A stretch of 64,000 bases of DNA. Source: Clostridium_AI sp002297865 (GTDB lineage: Bacteria; Bacillota; Clostridia; Lachnospirales; Lachnospiraceae). A program made the position numbers and the translations under genes. Location: the NCBI GenBank assembly GCA_937903005.1, contig CALFNR010000210.1:1-64000 (forward strand). The letters are read 5' to 3'. Below, one piece after another: positions 45,447-54,409 of this stretch (the first letter of the stretch is position 1; every line of letters starts with the position of its first letter). Below the pieces are notes generated by a model, which made no database searches, had not been told where the DNA came from, and saw only the letters and a program-made list of their open reading frames with translations.

Positions 45447-45761
45447 TTATGCAAACCATAATCCTAATAATAACATAAACAAACACAAAATAATTCTCTT
45501 TTGTATCTTTTTCGATCTCTCTAGAAGGATCTTCTCTTCTTGTTTATGTATAAAGCCTTCCAAATCAATATGAAAATTATTAGCGATATTTTTATTTTCA
45601 TCAAGCTGCTTCATACCATTTAAAAGTGTAAAGTATACCTCAAGGTCTTCTTTACAATCAGCACAATGGTTGATATGTTCCAGAAAATCTTTTAGCTGGT
45701 CATTATCTATTTCTTCATTTATAAATGGCGTAATCAGACATTGCGCTTCAAAACATGTCAT
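45447..45761 (-). CDS. Small zf-HC2 (anti-sigma-like) membrane protein
   Basis: A 104-residue protein. Its N-terminal half carries the zinc-finger pattern H-x3-C-x2-C (HINHCADC), as in anti-sigma factors of the zf-HC2 group. A basic juxtamembrane region (ILLERSKKIQKR) precedes one C-terminal membrane span (IILCLFMLLLGLWFA). No sigma factor gene is adjacent, so its partner is unknown. It lies 14 bases upstream of polA, probably in the same transcript. A GGAGG site lies five bases before the ATG. Confidence 0.8.
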   Translation of the reverse strand: MTCFEAQCLITPFINEEIDNDQLKDFLEHINHCADCKEDLEVYFTLLNGMKQLDENKNIANNFHIDLEGFIHKQEEKILLERSKKIQKRIILCLFMLLLGLWFA

Positions 45762-45796
45762 AAAAATCCTCCATTAATATTTTTTTCAAAAACCTC

Positions 45797-45827
45797 TTGC
45801 ATTATTCTAACACATGTGTTAGAATAA
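45797..45827 (+). promoter_or_regulatory. tRNA-Leu promoter overlapped by a perfect 26-bp palindrome
   Basis: TTGCAT, a 17-base spacer and TAGAAT form a plausible sigma-A promoter 50-60 bases before the tRNA. The spacer and -10 box lie within a perfect palindrome whose half-site is TTATTCTAACACA (45802-45827). It is suited to binding of a dimeric protein. It also faces the zf-HC2 gene on the other strand. Confidence 0.6.
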
Positions 45828-45881
45828 GTCTCGCCTTAAGAAATAAAAAGTTGAAAAAAACTTATATTATTTCTTCCACAT

Positions 45882-45964
45882 GCGGATGTGGCGGAATGGC
45901 AGACGCATCAGACTCAAAATCTGACGGGGGTGACTTCGTGCGGGTTCAAGTCCCGCCATCCGCA
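45882..45964 (+). tRNA. tRNA-Leu (anticodon CAA)
   Basis: An 83-base class II tRNA. The acceptor stem GCGGATG pairs with CATCCGC, the discriminator base is A, and the 3' CCA is not encoded. The D-stem is GCG/CGC, the anticodon stem TCAGA/TCTGA encloses the loop CTCAAAA (anticodon CAA, reading UUG), and a long variable arm precedes the T-arm GCGGG-TTCAAGT-CCCGC. The long variable arm and discriminator A fit leucine. It stands alone with its own terminator. Confidence 0.96.
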
Positions 45965-45970
45965 CTACTA

Positions 45971-45999
45971 AAAGAACATATTTTGTATGTTCTTTTTTT
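45971..45999 (+). terminator. Terminator of tRNA-Leu
   Basis: AAAGAACATA and TATGTTCTTT arms around a 5-base loop, followed directly by T residues, seven bases beyond the tRNA. Confidence 0.9.
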
Positions 46000-46040
46000 A
46001 TTTAAATAATCTGTGTATCTGCATCCTATATCATAATACA

Positions 46041-46081
46041 AAGAGGTATCCCAAGCATTCTATACACCTAGGATACCTCTT
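46041..46081. terminator. Strong hairpin, possible second terminator
   Basis: AAGAGGTATCC and GGATACCTCTT pair perfectly over 11 bases around a 19-base loop. T-rich sequence follows on the plus strand (ATTTTCTTC), and TTTGTATTATG on the minus strand. It could back up the tRNA terminator or end a short minus-strand transcript. Confidence 0.55.
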
Positions 46082-46285
46082 ATTTTCTTCACAATTGTCC
46101 AGTAATAATCCTCCAATAAACAATTTTATAAACTTGATAATTTTTCATAAGCACCTCTTAAGGCTCAATCACATCATTTAATTTAATGTAATGTAAATCA
46201 CGCTTTTCTCCCCCCTAAACCGTTTACATATTTTTTGACTCCTTTCACATAATAAACACATATTATCTAAGAAAGGAGTTTTGTA

Positions 46286-46426
46286 ATGCCAGCACCTGAT
46301 ACACAACCAGAAAAATCACCTGTATCTGCTCCAGATGTCATTCGCGTTCCTGAAATCAATCAGCCTGAATTCAATGACATCACCACTGACTGTCCTGTAG
46401 AAATGCCTGCAAAAGAGGCAATCTAA
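46286..46426 (+). CDS. Orphan 46-residue acidic, proline-rich peptide
   Basis: A short plus-strand ORF with a strong AAGGAG site seven bases before the ATG. The 46 residues begin MPAPDTQPEKSPVSAPDV and end CPVEMPAKEAI. Six prolines, a net negative charge and a single Cys are seen, with no membrane segment or signal peptide. A perfect 10-bp hairpin follows about 30 bases later. I recognise no family. It could be a small spore or regulatory protein, or a peptide precursor, but nothing nearby (transporter, modifying enzyme) supports the last. Confidence 0.55.
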   Translation: MPAPDTQPEKSPVSAPDVIRVPEINQPEFNDITTDCPVEMPAKEAI

Positions 46427-46457
46427 TGTGACGAAATTTCTTATACAGCAGTACAAA

Positions 46458-46500
46458 AAATGGACATCCCAATTCATATTGAAACTCGGAATGTCCATTT
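46458..46500. terminator. Bidirectional terminator between the small ORF and the LtaS-like gene
   Basis: AAATGGACAT and ATGTCCATTT pair perfectly around a 23-base loop. T-rich tracts follow on both strands (plus: ACTTTTCG; minus: TTTTTGTAC). Confidence 0.8.
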
Positions 46501-46522
46501 ACTTTTCGCTGTCTTTATTCAA

Positions 46523-48538
46523 TTATTCTTTCATTTTATAATATTGGATGATGCCATATTCATCAAGAAGTTCATCTTCAACCATTCCTCTGCTGAACCG
46601 CTGTCCATTGGCATTCACAATCAGTCTTGATGTCAAGACAGGATACTTTTCTCGTACGCTTTTTCTAAAATTATCCCATGAATCCATAGGCATGCCACAA
46701 GCTTCTTTAAGAATTGTAGTAAGATAATTGGTACTTACCTGCTCATGAGAAGGCACATCCTTTAACGGATAATTTGCCCAGATATAATATGGCACTGTAT
46801 AACGTTTTTGATAATCAGATATGGTAAAATAGTCATAACTTCTACCAAACATTCTCTCATAAAACTCTGTTGCAAGACCTGGCTGATGGTCACCATAAAA
46901 CATAATTACTGTCGGCTCATCTACCTTTTTAAAGTAGTTAATTAAATATTCTAAAGCTTCATCAGTCTTATCAATCAAGCTTAAGTACTGGCTTAAAGTA
47001 CGATATGGATAAGCCTTGGATCTGGTCGTATATTCCAGATTATCGCCATCATACAGATACCCACCATGGTTTTGCATCGTTACATTAAATAAGAAAAGCT
47101 TTTCATCCGCTTTCTTATTTTCAAATTGGTGAATGATTTGTTTAAATGACTGCTTATCACTAATATACTCACGAACGTAATCTAAATTACCAAAATCACA
47201 GCCCTTATGAATCGCAATGTTTTTCGTTCCTTTTGTACTGTGTTCCTGGTCGAAATCCTCCGCATCGATAAACTGATCGAATCCAATCTGAGGATAAACG
47301 GTATCACGTCTCCAACATTGTCCCCAGTATGGATGCACTGCAATATTGGTATATCCAAGCTTGTGGAAGTAATCACAGATAGAATCTGTGTTCTTTGTTA
47401 CATATTGCATATATGGAATAGAACCGTAAGGAAGCATATTTAATGAATTACCAGTCAACACTTCGAATTCAGAGTTACAGGTACTTCCACCCCAAACAGA
47501 AACATTCAATTTTCCTGAAATGGTATTCGGGTCTTTTTCTAAGCTGTGGCAAAACTTTAAAGGGTCCTGGTTCCACTTGATATCTCCTAATACACTTAAA
47601 TCTGAAAATGCCTCATCCATAATGATAATAACATTAGGATTTTTTGTTGTTGGTCCTATCGTACTAGCATTCACTGCTTCCGTCTCATCTTCAAACTGAT
47701 TTAGGTACTCTTTAGCCTTTCCCTTTGTGTATCCATCTGGCGCCTTCAGAACTACTTCTTTAGAATTCAGATAGAATGTAAGCAAAGTTCCGACATTCTC
47801 ATTCATACGTTCCACGTCAAAATTATCCTTCTGGAACTGGTCTCTTTGAAAAGAAGAAACGTAAATACAAAGTATAACAGTCATTGCTGCTGCAACAAGA
47901 CGTAATCCAATCATTTCACTTACTTTTTTCTTTTCAATCATATTTTTCCATAACGGAAGCTTATGAATCAGAATGGCAAGAAAAATGCCACACGTAGTAG
48001 CCAACCAAAGTCTTGAAGTAATCTGAAACTTATAATTACCTGCAACTGATATTGCTGTACGAAGCCCTAAAATATCAGTTGGTACTAACGGAGTCTTTCG
48101 AAGTACCAGAACGACTTCATCTGCAAGGAATAAGAACCAGTTTAAAAAAATAGAAATATACATAACAGGTTTTATTCGAAAAATCATAACAAACAAAACG
48201 CCTTGCAAAATATAAATCAACATTGCATTTTGTAAGAATATTAATACATTTTTTTGGATGTATGTATAATTCCAAATAAACCTCACCATTAAAAGAGGTC
48301 CAATAATAAACACAGCAAATGGCAATATTGTTTTCATTGTTTTTCCGAATTTTTCAGCCGATACAGGCAGATAGATAAGTTCCATAGCAGCTAATAAAAA
48401 GACACAGGAAAGGAAAATGTTCCAATTATTTGATGCTGTTTTATCGATAACTGCTGCATAGTAACAAATAAGCCCTATTAGCAAGATGCCTAAGATGCCA
48501 ATACCAGTCTTCTGTAATTTTGTTGCTTTCTTACTCAC
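46523..48538 (-). CDS. LtaS-like phosphoglycerol transferase / sulfatase-fold membrane enzyme
   Basis: A 671-residue enzyme with about five to six membrane spans in the first ~240 residues, a linker, and an extracytoplasmic alkaline-phosphatase/sulfatase-fold domain. Residues corresponding to LtaS active-site groups are visible: Glu in VIIIMDEAFSDL, Thr in GGSTCNSEFEVLTG, and Asp-His in MFYGDHQPG. It probably transfers glycerol phosphate groups for teichoic-acid-like polymers, but the donor is inferred. The start is GTG behind GGAG. It is monocistronic. Confidence 0.88.
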   Translation of the reverse strand: MSKKATKLQKTGIGILGILLIGLICYYAAVIDKTASNNWNIFLSCVFLLAAMELIYLPVSAEKFGKTMKTILPFAVFIIGPLLMVRFIWNYTYIQKNVLIFLQNAMLIYILQGVLFVMIFRIKPVMYISIFLNWFLFLADEVVLVLRKTPLVPTDILGLRTAISVAGNYKFQITSRLWLATTCGIFLAILIHKLPLWKNMIEKKKVSEMIGLRLVAAAMTVILCIYVSSFQRDQFQKDNFDVERMNENVGTLLTFYLNSKEVVLKAPDGYTKGKAKEYLNQFEDETEAVNASTIGPTTKNPNVIIIMDEAFSDLSVLGDIKWNQDPLKFCHSLEKDPNTISGKLNVSVWGGSTCNSEFEVLTGNSLNMLPYGSIPYMQYVTKNTDSICDYFHKLGYTNIAVHPYWGQCWRRDTVYPQIGFDQFIDAEDFDQEHSTKGTKNIAIHKGCDFGNLDYVREYISDKQSFKQIIHQFENKKADEKLFLFNVTMQNHGGYLYDGDNLEYTTRSKAYPYRTLSQYLSLIDKTDEALEYLINYFKKVDEPTVIMFYGDHQPGLATEFYERMFGRSYDYFTISDYQKRYTVPYYIWANYPLKDVPSHEQVSTNYLTTILKEACGMPMDSWDNFRKSVREKYPVLTSRLIVNANGQRFSRGMVEDELLDEYGIIQYYKMKE

Positions 48539-48650
48539 TTTTTACACTCCTTTTATTATGTTTTCCATGCATAGCATTACTATTATATCACTTTTTTTTC
48601 TTATGTAAATCGAAACTTATATGCCAAAAGGAGTATAACCTGTATTTTTA

Positions 48651-50891
48651 TCACAATCGTTCTATCTTAACAATACTCTTTATTTCTGAAAGCTGCTCCA
48701 CAATACCATGAAGCTGTTCTCTGCTCTCCACATGAAAAGACAGCTGAATAGTGGCAATTCCATCTGCACTGGTCTTACTATTTAATACTTCAACGTCAAT
48801 TCTATTCTGATATAGTATCTCCGAGACATCTGCTAAGATTCCGGTACGGTTATTAGCCGTGATGATAATCTCTACAAAATATGATTTTCCCTTTTCTCCT
48901 TGGTATCCCTGCTTCCATTCAGCCGGAACAAGCCTTCTTCGTTCCGCCTCTGGCAATGATAAAATATTAATGCAGTCTGTACGATGAATTGAAACTCCTC
49001 TTTCGTTTGTCCTATACCCTATAATCTCGTCAAAAGGAACAGGACAGCAGCATTTTGCAAAACGTACTTGCGTACCATCTTCATGTTTTACTATAACGCC
49101 ACCAGCACTAGTCTTAAAATGCACTTTCTCACGTTCTTTTTCGTATTCCTCAATCAGCTTATTAATAATCTGACCTTCTTTTAACGCTCCATGACCTAAA
49201 GCCGCTAGTACAGAATCCCAGTCCTTTAGTGCATATTTCTGCACAACCTTGTCTTTATGCTTTGCTTGCCAAATTTCCTTTCGGGCAATGCCATGAGTTT
49301 TACAGTAAGCTTTTAACAATTCCTTGCCACGTTCTATATTGCTTTCTCGCTGAACATCACGATACCATTGATGTATTCTGTTTTTTGCCTGAGTTGTTTT
49401 AACGATTTGTATCCATTCATAGCAGGGACCACTCGAGTTTTGAGATGTTATGATTTCAACTCTATCACCATTATGAATCACATAGTCAATTGGCACAACC
49501 TCATTGTTCACTCTTGCCCCAACCATTTTATTGCCTACTGCGGAATGAATGCTGTAAGCAAAATCAATTACATTAGCCCCACTTGGAAAATTCTTCACAT
49601 CCCCAGCAGGAGTAAAACAGTAAATTCGCTCGGAAAGCAAATTGAAATCACTCTTTATTAAGTTCATAAATTCTTTATTATCTGACATGTCTTTTTGCCA
49701 TTCTAAAATTTGTTTTAGCCAGGTAAGCTTTTCCTCACTTCTTCTCTCTTCACCATTCTGGTCTTTGCCTTCTCGGTACTTCCAAAACGCGGTTATTCCG
49801 TATTGGGATACAAGATGCATTTGCATGGTTCTTATCTGAACCTTGAACACCTTGCCTCTTTTTGAAACTAATGTTGTATGTAATGACTGATACATATTGG
49901 TCTTTGGCATTGCAATAAAATCTTTGAATTTTCCAGGAACCGGTGTAAATTTTTCATGTAAAACTCCAAGTGCCTGATAGCAGTCCTTCACAGTTGGTAC
50001 TATCACTTGTATGGTAAACGCATCTAATATATGATCATCATTTTGGTTTACTCTCTTTCGGTAAATGCTAAACAGATGCTTCAAATGGCCCGAAACCTGC
50101 CCTTCCACTCTATTCTGTGTTAGTATTTCTTTTACTTCACCTACGACAACCGCAATAAACCTGTCTCGCTCTTCTTTCGTCTCATTGAGCTTCTGAACAA
50201 GATCGTGATACTCCTCAGGATGCAGATACATCAAAGATAAGTCATCTAGCTCCATCTTTAATTTTGAGATACCTAAACGGTATGCTAACGGCGCATAAAT
50301 ATCCATAGTCTCCCTTGCAACCTTCAGCCTTTTTGCTGGTTTTCTAAAGTTTAAAGTTCGAATATTGTGAAGTCGGTCTGCTAGTTTTATTAGCAAAACC
50401 CTTATATCCTTAGCCATGGCAATAAACATTTTCTTTAAATTCTCAGCCTGCTCTTCTGTTTTATCAGAAACATCCGATATTTGTCCTAATTTTGTTACAC
50501 CATCAACTAAGAACGCAACCTCTTCTCCGAAAATCTCTGCTAATTCTTCCAATGTCATATCTGTATCTTCCACAACATCATGCAGAAGTCCAGCACTAAT
50601 AGATTCTTTGTCTAATTTTAAATCTGTTAATATGAGTCCCACACAAAGAGGATGAATAATATACGGTTCTCCCGATTTTCTAAATTGCCCTCTGTGAGCT
50701 GTTTTTGCAACCTCATAAGCCTGTTCAATCATTGAAAGATCCGAAGAAGGATGGTATTCTCTGATATGTTCAATCAGACAGTTATATAACTCTTCTGGAT
50801 CTACAAAATTCTCAGGTTTTATTATCGTATTCTCATTTTTCCAAACACAAGCTTCTTCATTACCAAAATGTTCACAAGATTTTTCATCCAT
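48651..50891 (-). CDS. rel: Bifunctional (p)ppGpp synthetase/hydrolase
   Basis: The 746-residue stringent-response enzyme. HD hydrolase domain (SGEPYIIHPLCVGLIL ... AGLLHDVVEDTD, HNIRT), synthetase domain (DAFTIQVIVPTVKDCYQALGVLH, KTNMYQSLHTTLV, EVQIRT-like FKVQIRTMQMH), TGS domain (YCFTPAGDVKNFPSGANVIDFAY), a Cys-rich region (FAKCCCPVPFDEIIGYRTNERGVSIHRTDC) and a C-terminal ACT domain are all present. It makes and breaks alarmone on ribosome stalling. A GGAG site precedes the ATG. Relatives lie beside a D-Tyr-tRNA deacylase gene; none is seen here. Confidence 0.96.
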   Translation of the reverse strand: MDEKSCEHFGNEEACVWKNENTIIKPENFVDPEELYNCLIEHIREYHPSSDLSMIEQAYEVAKTAHRGQFRKSGEPYIIHPLCVGLILTDLKLDKESISAGLLHDVVEDTDMTLEELAEIFGEEVAFLVDGVTKLGQISDVSDKTEEQAENLKKMFIAMAKDIRVLLIKLADRLHNIRTLNFRKPAKRLKVARETMDIYAPLAYRLGISKLKMELDDLSLMYLHPEEYHDLVQKLNETKEERDRFIAVVVGEVKEILTQNRVEGQVSGHLKHLFSIYRKRVNQNDDHILDAFTIQVIVPTVKDCYQALGVLHEKFTPVPGKFKDFIAMPKTNMYQSLHTTLVSKRGKVFKVQIRTMQMHLVSQYGITAFWKYREGKDQNGEERRSEEKLTWLKQILEWQKDMSDNKEFMNLIKSDFNLLSERIYCFTPAGDVKNFPSGANVIDFAYSIHSAVGNKMVGARVNNEVVPIDYVIHNGDRVEIITSQNSSGPCYEWIQIVKTTQAKNRIHQWYRDVQRESNIERGKELLKAYCKTHGIARKEIWQAKHKDKVVQKYALKDWDSVLAALGHGALKEGQIINKLIEEYEKEREKVHFKTSAGGVIVKHEDGTQVRFAKCCCPVPFDEIIGYRTNERGVSIHRTDCINILSLPEAERRRLVPAEWKQGYQGEKGKSYFVEIIITANNRTGILADVSEILYQNRIDVEVLNSKTSADGIATIQLSFHVESREQLHGIVEQLSEIKSIVKIERL

Positions 50892-51049
50892 TATTACTTC
50901 ACTCCAATTATGTAATCGTAAATTGCATCATTGCTTCACTTAGAGCGCTACCACTATCTTCGCACAATCAAATATTGTGCAAATTATAGCATACAGTAGT
51001 TAAGCGTGTAAACCTTCTGTAATAATCTCTTAATAAATTACTATAAAAA

Positions 51050-52204
51050 CTATAGTATGATAGGTGGAAATAGATATTTTCCCAAATATATAATACTACG
51101 TAGTTCGCAACCCTCATCTAATATTAATATATTAGCATATTTTCCACAGTTAAGACTACCATAATTTTTATCTATTTTTAATACTTTTGCAGGATTTATT
51201 GTGGCACATTTCACAACTTCCTCCAATGGCAAATTCACATTTCTTACAACATATTGCATACACTCCATCAAATTTGAAGCAGAACCAGCCAAAACTCCTT
51301 CATTTGTTGTAACTCGCTTTTCTTTACAGATTACTTTTGAACCTCCCAACGTATATTCACCATCTGAAAGCCCTGCAGCCATCGTACTATCACTTATCAT
51401 TACAATGCGTTCCTTGCCATATTGCTTCCAAGTATTTCGAATCACAGATGGATGCAGATGGTTTCCGTCACAGATTAATTCAACAAAAACCTTAGAACAA
51501 TCTGCACTAGCTCCCACAATTCCAGGTTCTCTATGTTTCCATTCACGCATCCCATTATATAGATGCGTTACATGACTAGCTCCTAGCGCAAAACTCTCAG
51601 AAGCGGTCTGATAGTCCGCCAAAGAGTGTCCAACCGAAACTACAGTACTTTCCGATGCTTTTCTTATAAATGCTTCTGCTCCTTCCAATTCTGGAGCAAC
51701 TGTTACAAGTTTAATGGCGTGATTGGATATATCCTGTAACTGTTCAAATAACTCAACATCAGGTAACATACAAGAATCCGTTGATTGTACTCCATTCTTT
51801 AAAGGATTAATAAACGGTCCCTCTAGATTAAATCCAGCTAATCCTAACGAAGCAGGATGTTTTTCTTTGTATTCTCTTACTGATTTTGCTATCCTTTTTA
51901 GCTGTTCTTCTGGCAATGTCATCGTTGCGGGACAGATGGTAGTAATTCCATTCTCTCTTTCGTATTGGATGATTTTTTCTATTGATTCTACCGTTCCATC
52001 ACTAAAGTCAACACCTGCACAGCCATGAAAATGAAGATCTATCAATCCAGGAATAACGTAACAGCCTTCTGCATCCATAATTTCATCTGCATCTTCTTCA
52101 CAAGTGCTAATATGGCCAATCCTTTCTCCCTCAATCATTAAATTACCTTTGTGAAATTTACAGTCTTCGGTATAAAGCCTTGCATTTCTAATTTGTATCC
52201 TCAT
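51050..52204 (-). CDS. nagA: N-acetylglucosamine-6-phosphate deacetylase
   Basis: A 384-residue amidohydrolase that removes acetate from GlcNAc-6-phosphate during amino-sugar or cell-wall recycling. Metal and substrate motifs are visible: PGLIDLHFHGCAGVDF, NLEGPFINPLKNG, VSVGHSLADY, VTHLYNGM, ICDGNHLHPSV and MISDSTMAAGLSDGEY. The HFHG start of the domain is typical. Its ATG overlaps the stop of the greA-like gene (TGATG), so it is translationally coupled. nagB is not adjacent. Confidence 0.94.
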   Translation of the reverse strand: MRIQIRNARLYTEDCKFHKGNLMIEGERIGHISTCEEDADEIMDAEGCYVIPGLIDLHFHGCAGVDFSDGTVESIEKIIQYERENGITTICPATMTLPEEQLKRIAKSVREYKEKHPASLGLAGFNLEGPFINPLKNGVQSTDSCMLPDVELFEQLQDISNHAIKLVTVAPELEGAEAFIRKASESTVVSVGHSLADYQTASESFALGASHVTHLYNGMREWKHREPGIVGASADCSKVFVELICDGNHLHPSVIRNTWKQYGKERIVMISDSTMAAGLSDGEYTLGGSKVICKEKRVTTNEGVLAGSASNLMECMQYVVRNVNLPLEEVVKCATINPAKVLKIDKNYGSLNCGKYANILILDEGCELRSIIYLGKYLFPPIIL

Positions 52205-52704
52205 CAAAACCTACGGATTTGGTCGTTATCATCACTGGTTTTGTCAATTTCACGAATTGTGATGTAATAACCATTCTGCTCATTCACCTGAACAAAAACC
52301 CGTTCCCCTTTCTTTTTTCCTAATATTGCTTTGCCAATAGGCGACTCAATGCTAACAAGTCCTTTTAGAGTATTACCACGTACTGTTGTAACCAGTTTAA
52401 ATGTTTCTTCTTCATCCTCATCTTCAAAATATATGGTTACAGTATTATTAAGTCCTACTTCATCCTCTTTTGAATCGTCTGAAATAACAACTGCCGTTTT
52501 AATCATTCTCTCAAGATAACGAATTCTGCTTTCATTTTGATTTTTATCTTTTTTTGCTGCATGATACTCAAAATTTTCACTTAAATCACCATGGGCTCTA
52601 GCTTCTTTAACTGCTTCTAATGCTTGCTTTCGTACTACAAGCTTTCTGTATTCAATTTCCTCCTCCATCTTCTTAATATCACTTTTTGTTAATTCATTAT
52701 GCAT
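52204..52704 (-). CDS. GreA/GreB-family transcript cleavage factor
   Basis: A 166-residue protein with an N-terminal antiparallel coiled coil (LTKSDIKKMEEEIEYRKLVVRKQALEAVKEARAHGDLSENFEYHAAKK) and a C-terminal FKBP-like domain. The tip DLSENFEY carries the acidic residues that GreA inserts into the RNA polymerase channel to reactivate backtracked complexes. The second half differs from standard GreA (a long acidic EDEDEEET stretch, GKKKGERVFVQVNEQNGYYITIREI), so it may be a paralogue. It lies directly upstream of nagA and 103 bases downstream of cls. Confidence 0.9.
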   Translation of the reverse strand: MHNELTKSDIKKMEEEIEYRKLVVRKQALEAVKEARAHGDLSENFEYHAAKKDKNQNESRIRYLERMIKTAVVISDDSKEDEVGLNNTVTIYFEDEDEEETFKLVTTVRGNTLKGLVSIESPIGKAILGKKKGERVFVQVNEQNGYYITIREIDKTSDDNDQIRRF

Positions 52705-52807
52705 AGTACCGCCTCAATTTCTATATTTTTTTCTATTTTATCACAACACAATATTTTTTCAATTGATGAAGGACACCTTATCAGATACTTTTGTTCTATT
52801 AAATTGA

Positions 52808-54409
52808 TTACATGAGGGTTGAAAACATATTCAGGAAAGCCTGCTTTATTTTCATGAATGCAGGCCTTTGCAACCATTCCTGATAGGAGATTTCAATGCA
52901 TTTTTCAAATGTCTCTTCCAAGTCTTGCTTTATCATATGAACGGTATCCAAATCAGAAATCCACACTCCATTTTCGTAATGCAGATAGAAGCTTCGGTAG
53001 TCCATATTAATGGTACCCACAATCACATTTTTTTCATTTAAGATGGTCTTTGCATGAATAAATCCTGGTTTATACTCATATATGCGAACTCCATGCTTTA
53101 GCAGATCTCCATAATTGTAATTGGTTAATAACTTTACATTCTTTTTATCTGGAATATATGGTGTAATAATACGCACATCCACTCCGCTTTGAACTGCAGT
53201 TATCAAAGCATGTTTCATGTCATCTTCTATAATAAGATATGGCGTTGTAATGTAAAGAAACTTTTCTGAATAACTGATCATCTGCTGATAAACATTTTCA
53301 ATTGGATTCATCTGGTTGCATGCTGGTCCATCAGATATTACATGACAATAAATCTTATTTAACTCGAATTTTTTAGTTGGACGATACTTTTCATAATCAA
53401 TCTCTGTTCTTCCCTCACACACTTCCCACATTTGCAAAAAAATCACAGTCATTCCCCATACCGCATCACCTTCAATGCGTATACCATTATCTTTCCACAC
53501 GCCAAAACGATTAATCAGGTTCGCGTATTCGTCCGCAATATTGAATCCACCTGTAAATCCTATATTTCCATCTATTACGATAATCTTCTGGTGGCTACGG
53601 TAATTCATATATAATTTATCCGTATATTTATGAATTGGATTGAATATCTGAACTTCAAAACCTTCCTGCTCTAGATTTCTGCGAAAATGCTTACTGGTAC
53701 GAATCATAGCACCAAAATCATCATACATAAATTTCACTTCGACTCCATGCTTTATTTTATCTAATAGTATTTCATGCAATTTATCCCAAATGGCTCCTTC
53801 TGCTACAATGAAAAAATTAATTAGAATAAACTTTTGTGCCTTTTTTAATTCCTCAAAAATAACCTCAAAGGCATCTTCTCCCATTGGGTAGTATTCTACT
53901 TTATTATTAGCATATAACGGAAAGTCCTGAGAAGTCATATACTTTGATATTCTTGCTTCTAATGGTTTTTCTTTATAAAAATTCTCCTCTAGGCCTCTAT
54001 TATGTTTTAAGAAAAGCTGTCCATGCCTCATAATCTGTTTGATATTATCATCTAACCGTTTGGTAGAGTCACGACCTCCCCAAAGCAGATACATAATGTG
54101 TCCTGATATGGGAAGCGCTAAAGCGATACAAATCCACGATATCTTGTAGGAAGGACTTCTGTTATCATTGACTAGACTCAATATTAAAATGATACTAAAT
54201 ATCTCCAAAACAACATAGAAATAAACGGTTATATTTTGTAGCAGAAATGGAAGCATGATAATGATTGCAATTTGCAGCAATACCAAAAATCCCACAAGAC
54301 ACACGCTTAAAAACCCGCTAAGGTTACTTTTAAACCGCCCTGTCAATTCTTCCTTTATACGATTTTGTTTCTCTGGTGCTCGAACCGTTCTGTTTTCTCT
54401 CTCTCTCAT
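52808..54409 (-). CDS. cls: Cardiolipin synthase
   Basis: A 533-residue phospholipase-D-type enzyme forming cardiolipin from two phosphatidylglycerols. Two N-terminal membrane spans are preceded by a charged tail (residues ~35-85), followed by two HKD motifs: HQKIIVIDGNIGFTGGFN near residue 260 and HAKTILNEKNVIVGTINMD near 455. It ends 103 bases before the GreA-like gene. A YprB-type gene is transcribed divergently from the same region. An AGGAG site precedes the ATG. Confidence 0.95.
   Translation of the reverse strand: MRERENRTVRAPEKQNRIKEELTGRFKSNLSGFLSVCLVGFLVLLQIAIIIMLPFLLQNITVYFYVVLEIFSIILILSLVNDNRSPSYKISWICIALALPISGHIMYLLWGGRDSTKRLDDNIKQIMRHGQLFLKHNRGLEENFYKEKPLEARISKYMTSQDFPLYANNKVEYYPMGEDAFEVIFEELKKAQKFILINFFIVAEGAIWDKLHEILLDKIKHGVEVKFMYDDFGAMIRTSKHFRRNLEQEGFEVQIFNPIHKYTDKLYMNYRSHQKIIVIDGNIGFTGGFNIADEYANLINRFGVWKDNGIRIEGDAVWGMTVIFLQMWEVCEGRTEIDYEKYRPTKKFELNKIYCHVISDGPACNQMNPIENVYQQMISYSEKFLYITTPYLIIEDDMKHALITAVQSGVDVRIITPYIPDKKNVKLLTNYNYGDLLKHGVRIYEYKPGFIHAKTILNEKNVIVGTINMDYRSFYLHYENGVWISDLDTVHMIKQDLEETFEKCIEISYQEWLQRPAFMKIKQAFLNMFSTLM

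Larger units (their letters stand above)
45965..46285. other. Intergenic stretch with terminators and short ORFs only
   Basis: About 320 bases between the tRNA and the plus-strand 46-codon ORF. It holds the tRNA terminator, a second hairpin and a possible 19-codon minus-strand frame, but no recognisable gene. A CTCCCCCC-rich run and several T/A-rich tracts lie upstream of the ORF. Confidence 0.5.

Noticed and set aside
52689..52877. 62-codon minus-strand ORF between cls and the GreA-like gene
   Set aside because: It overlaps the end of cls in another frame, has no ribosome site and resembles no protein.
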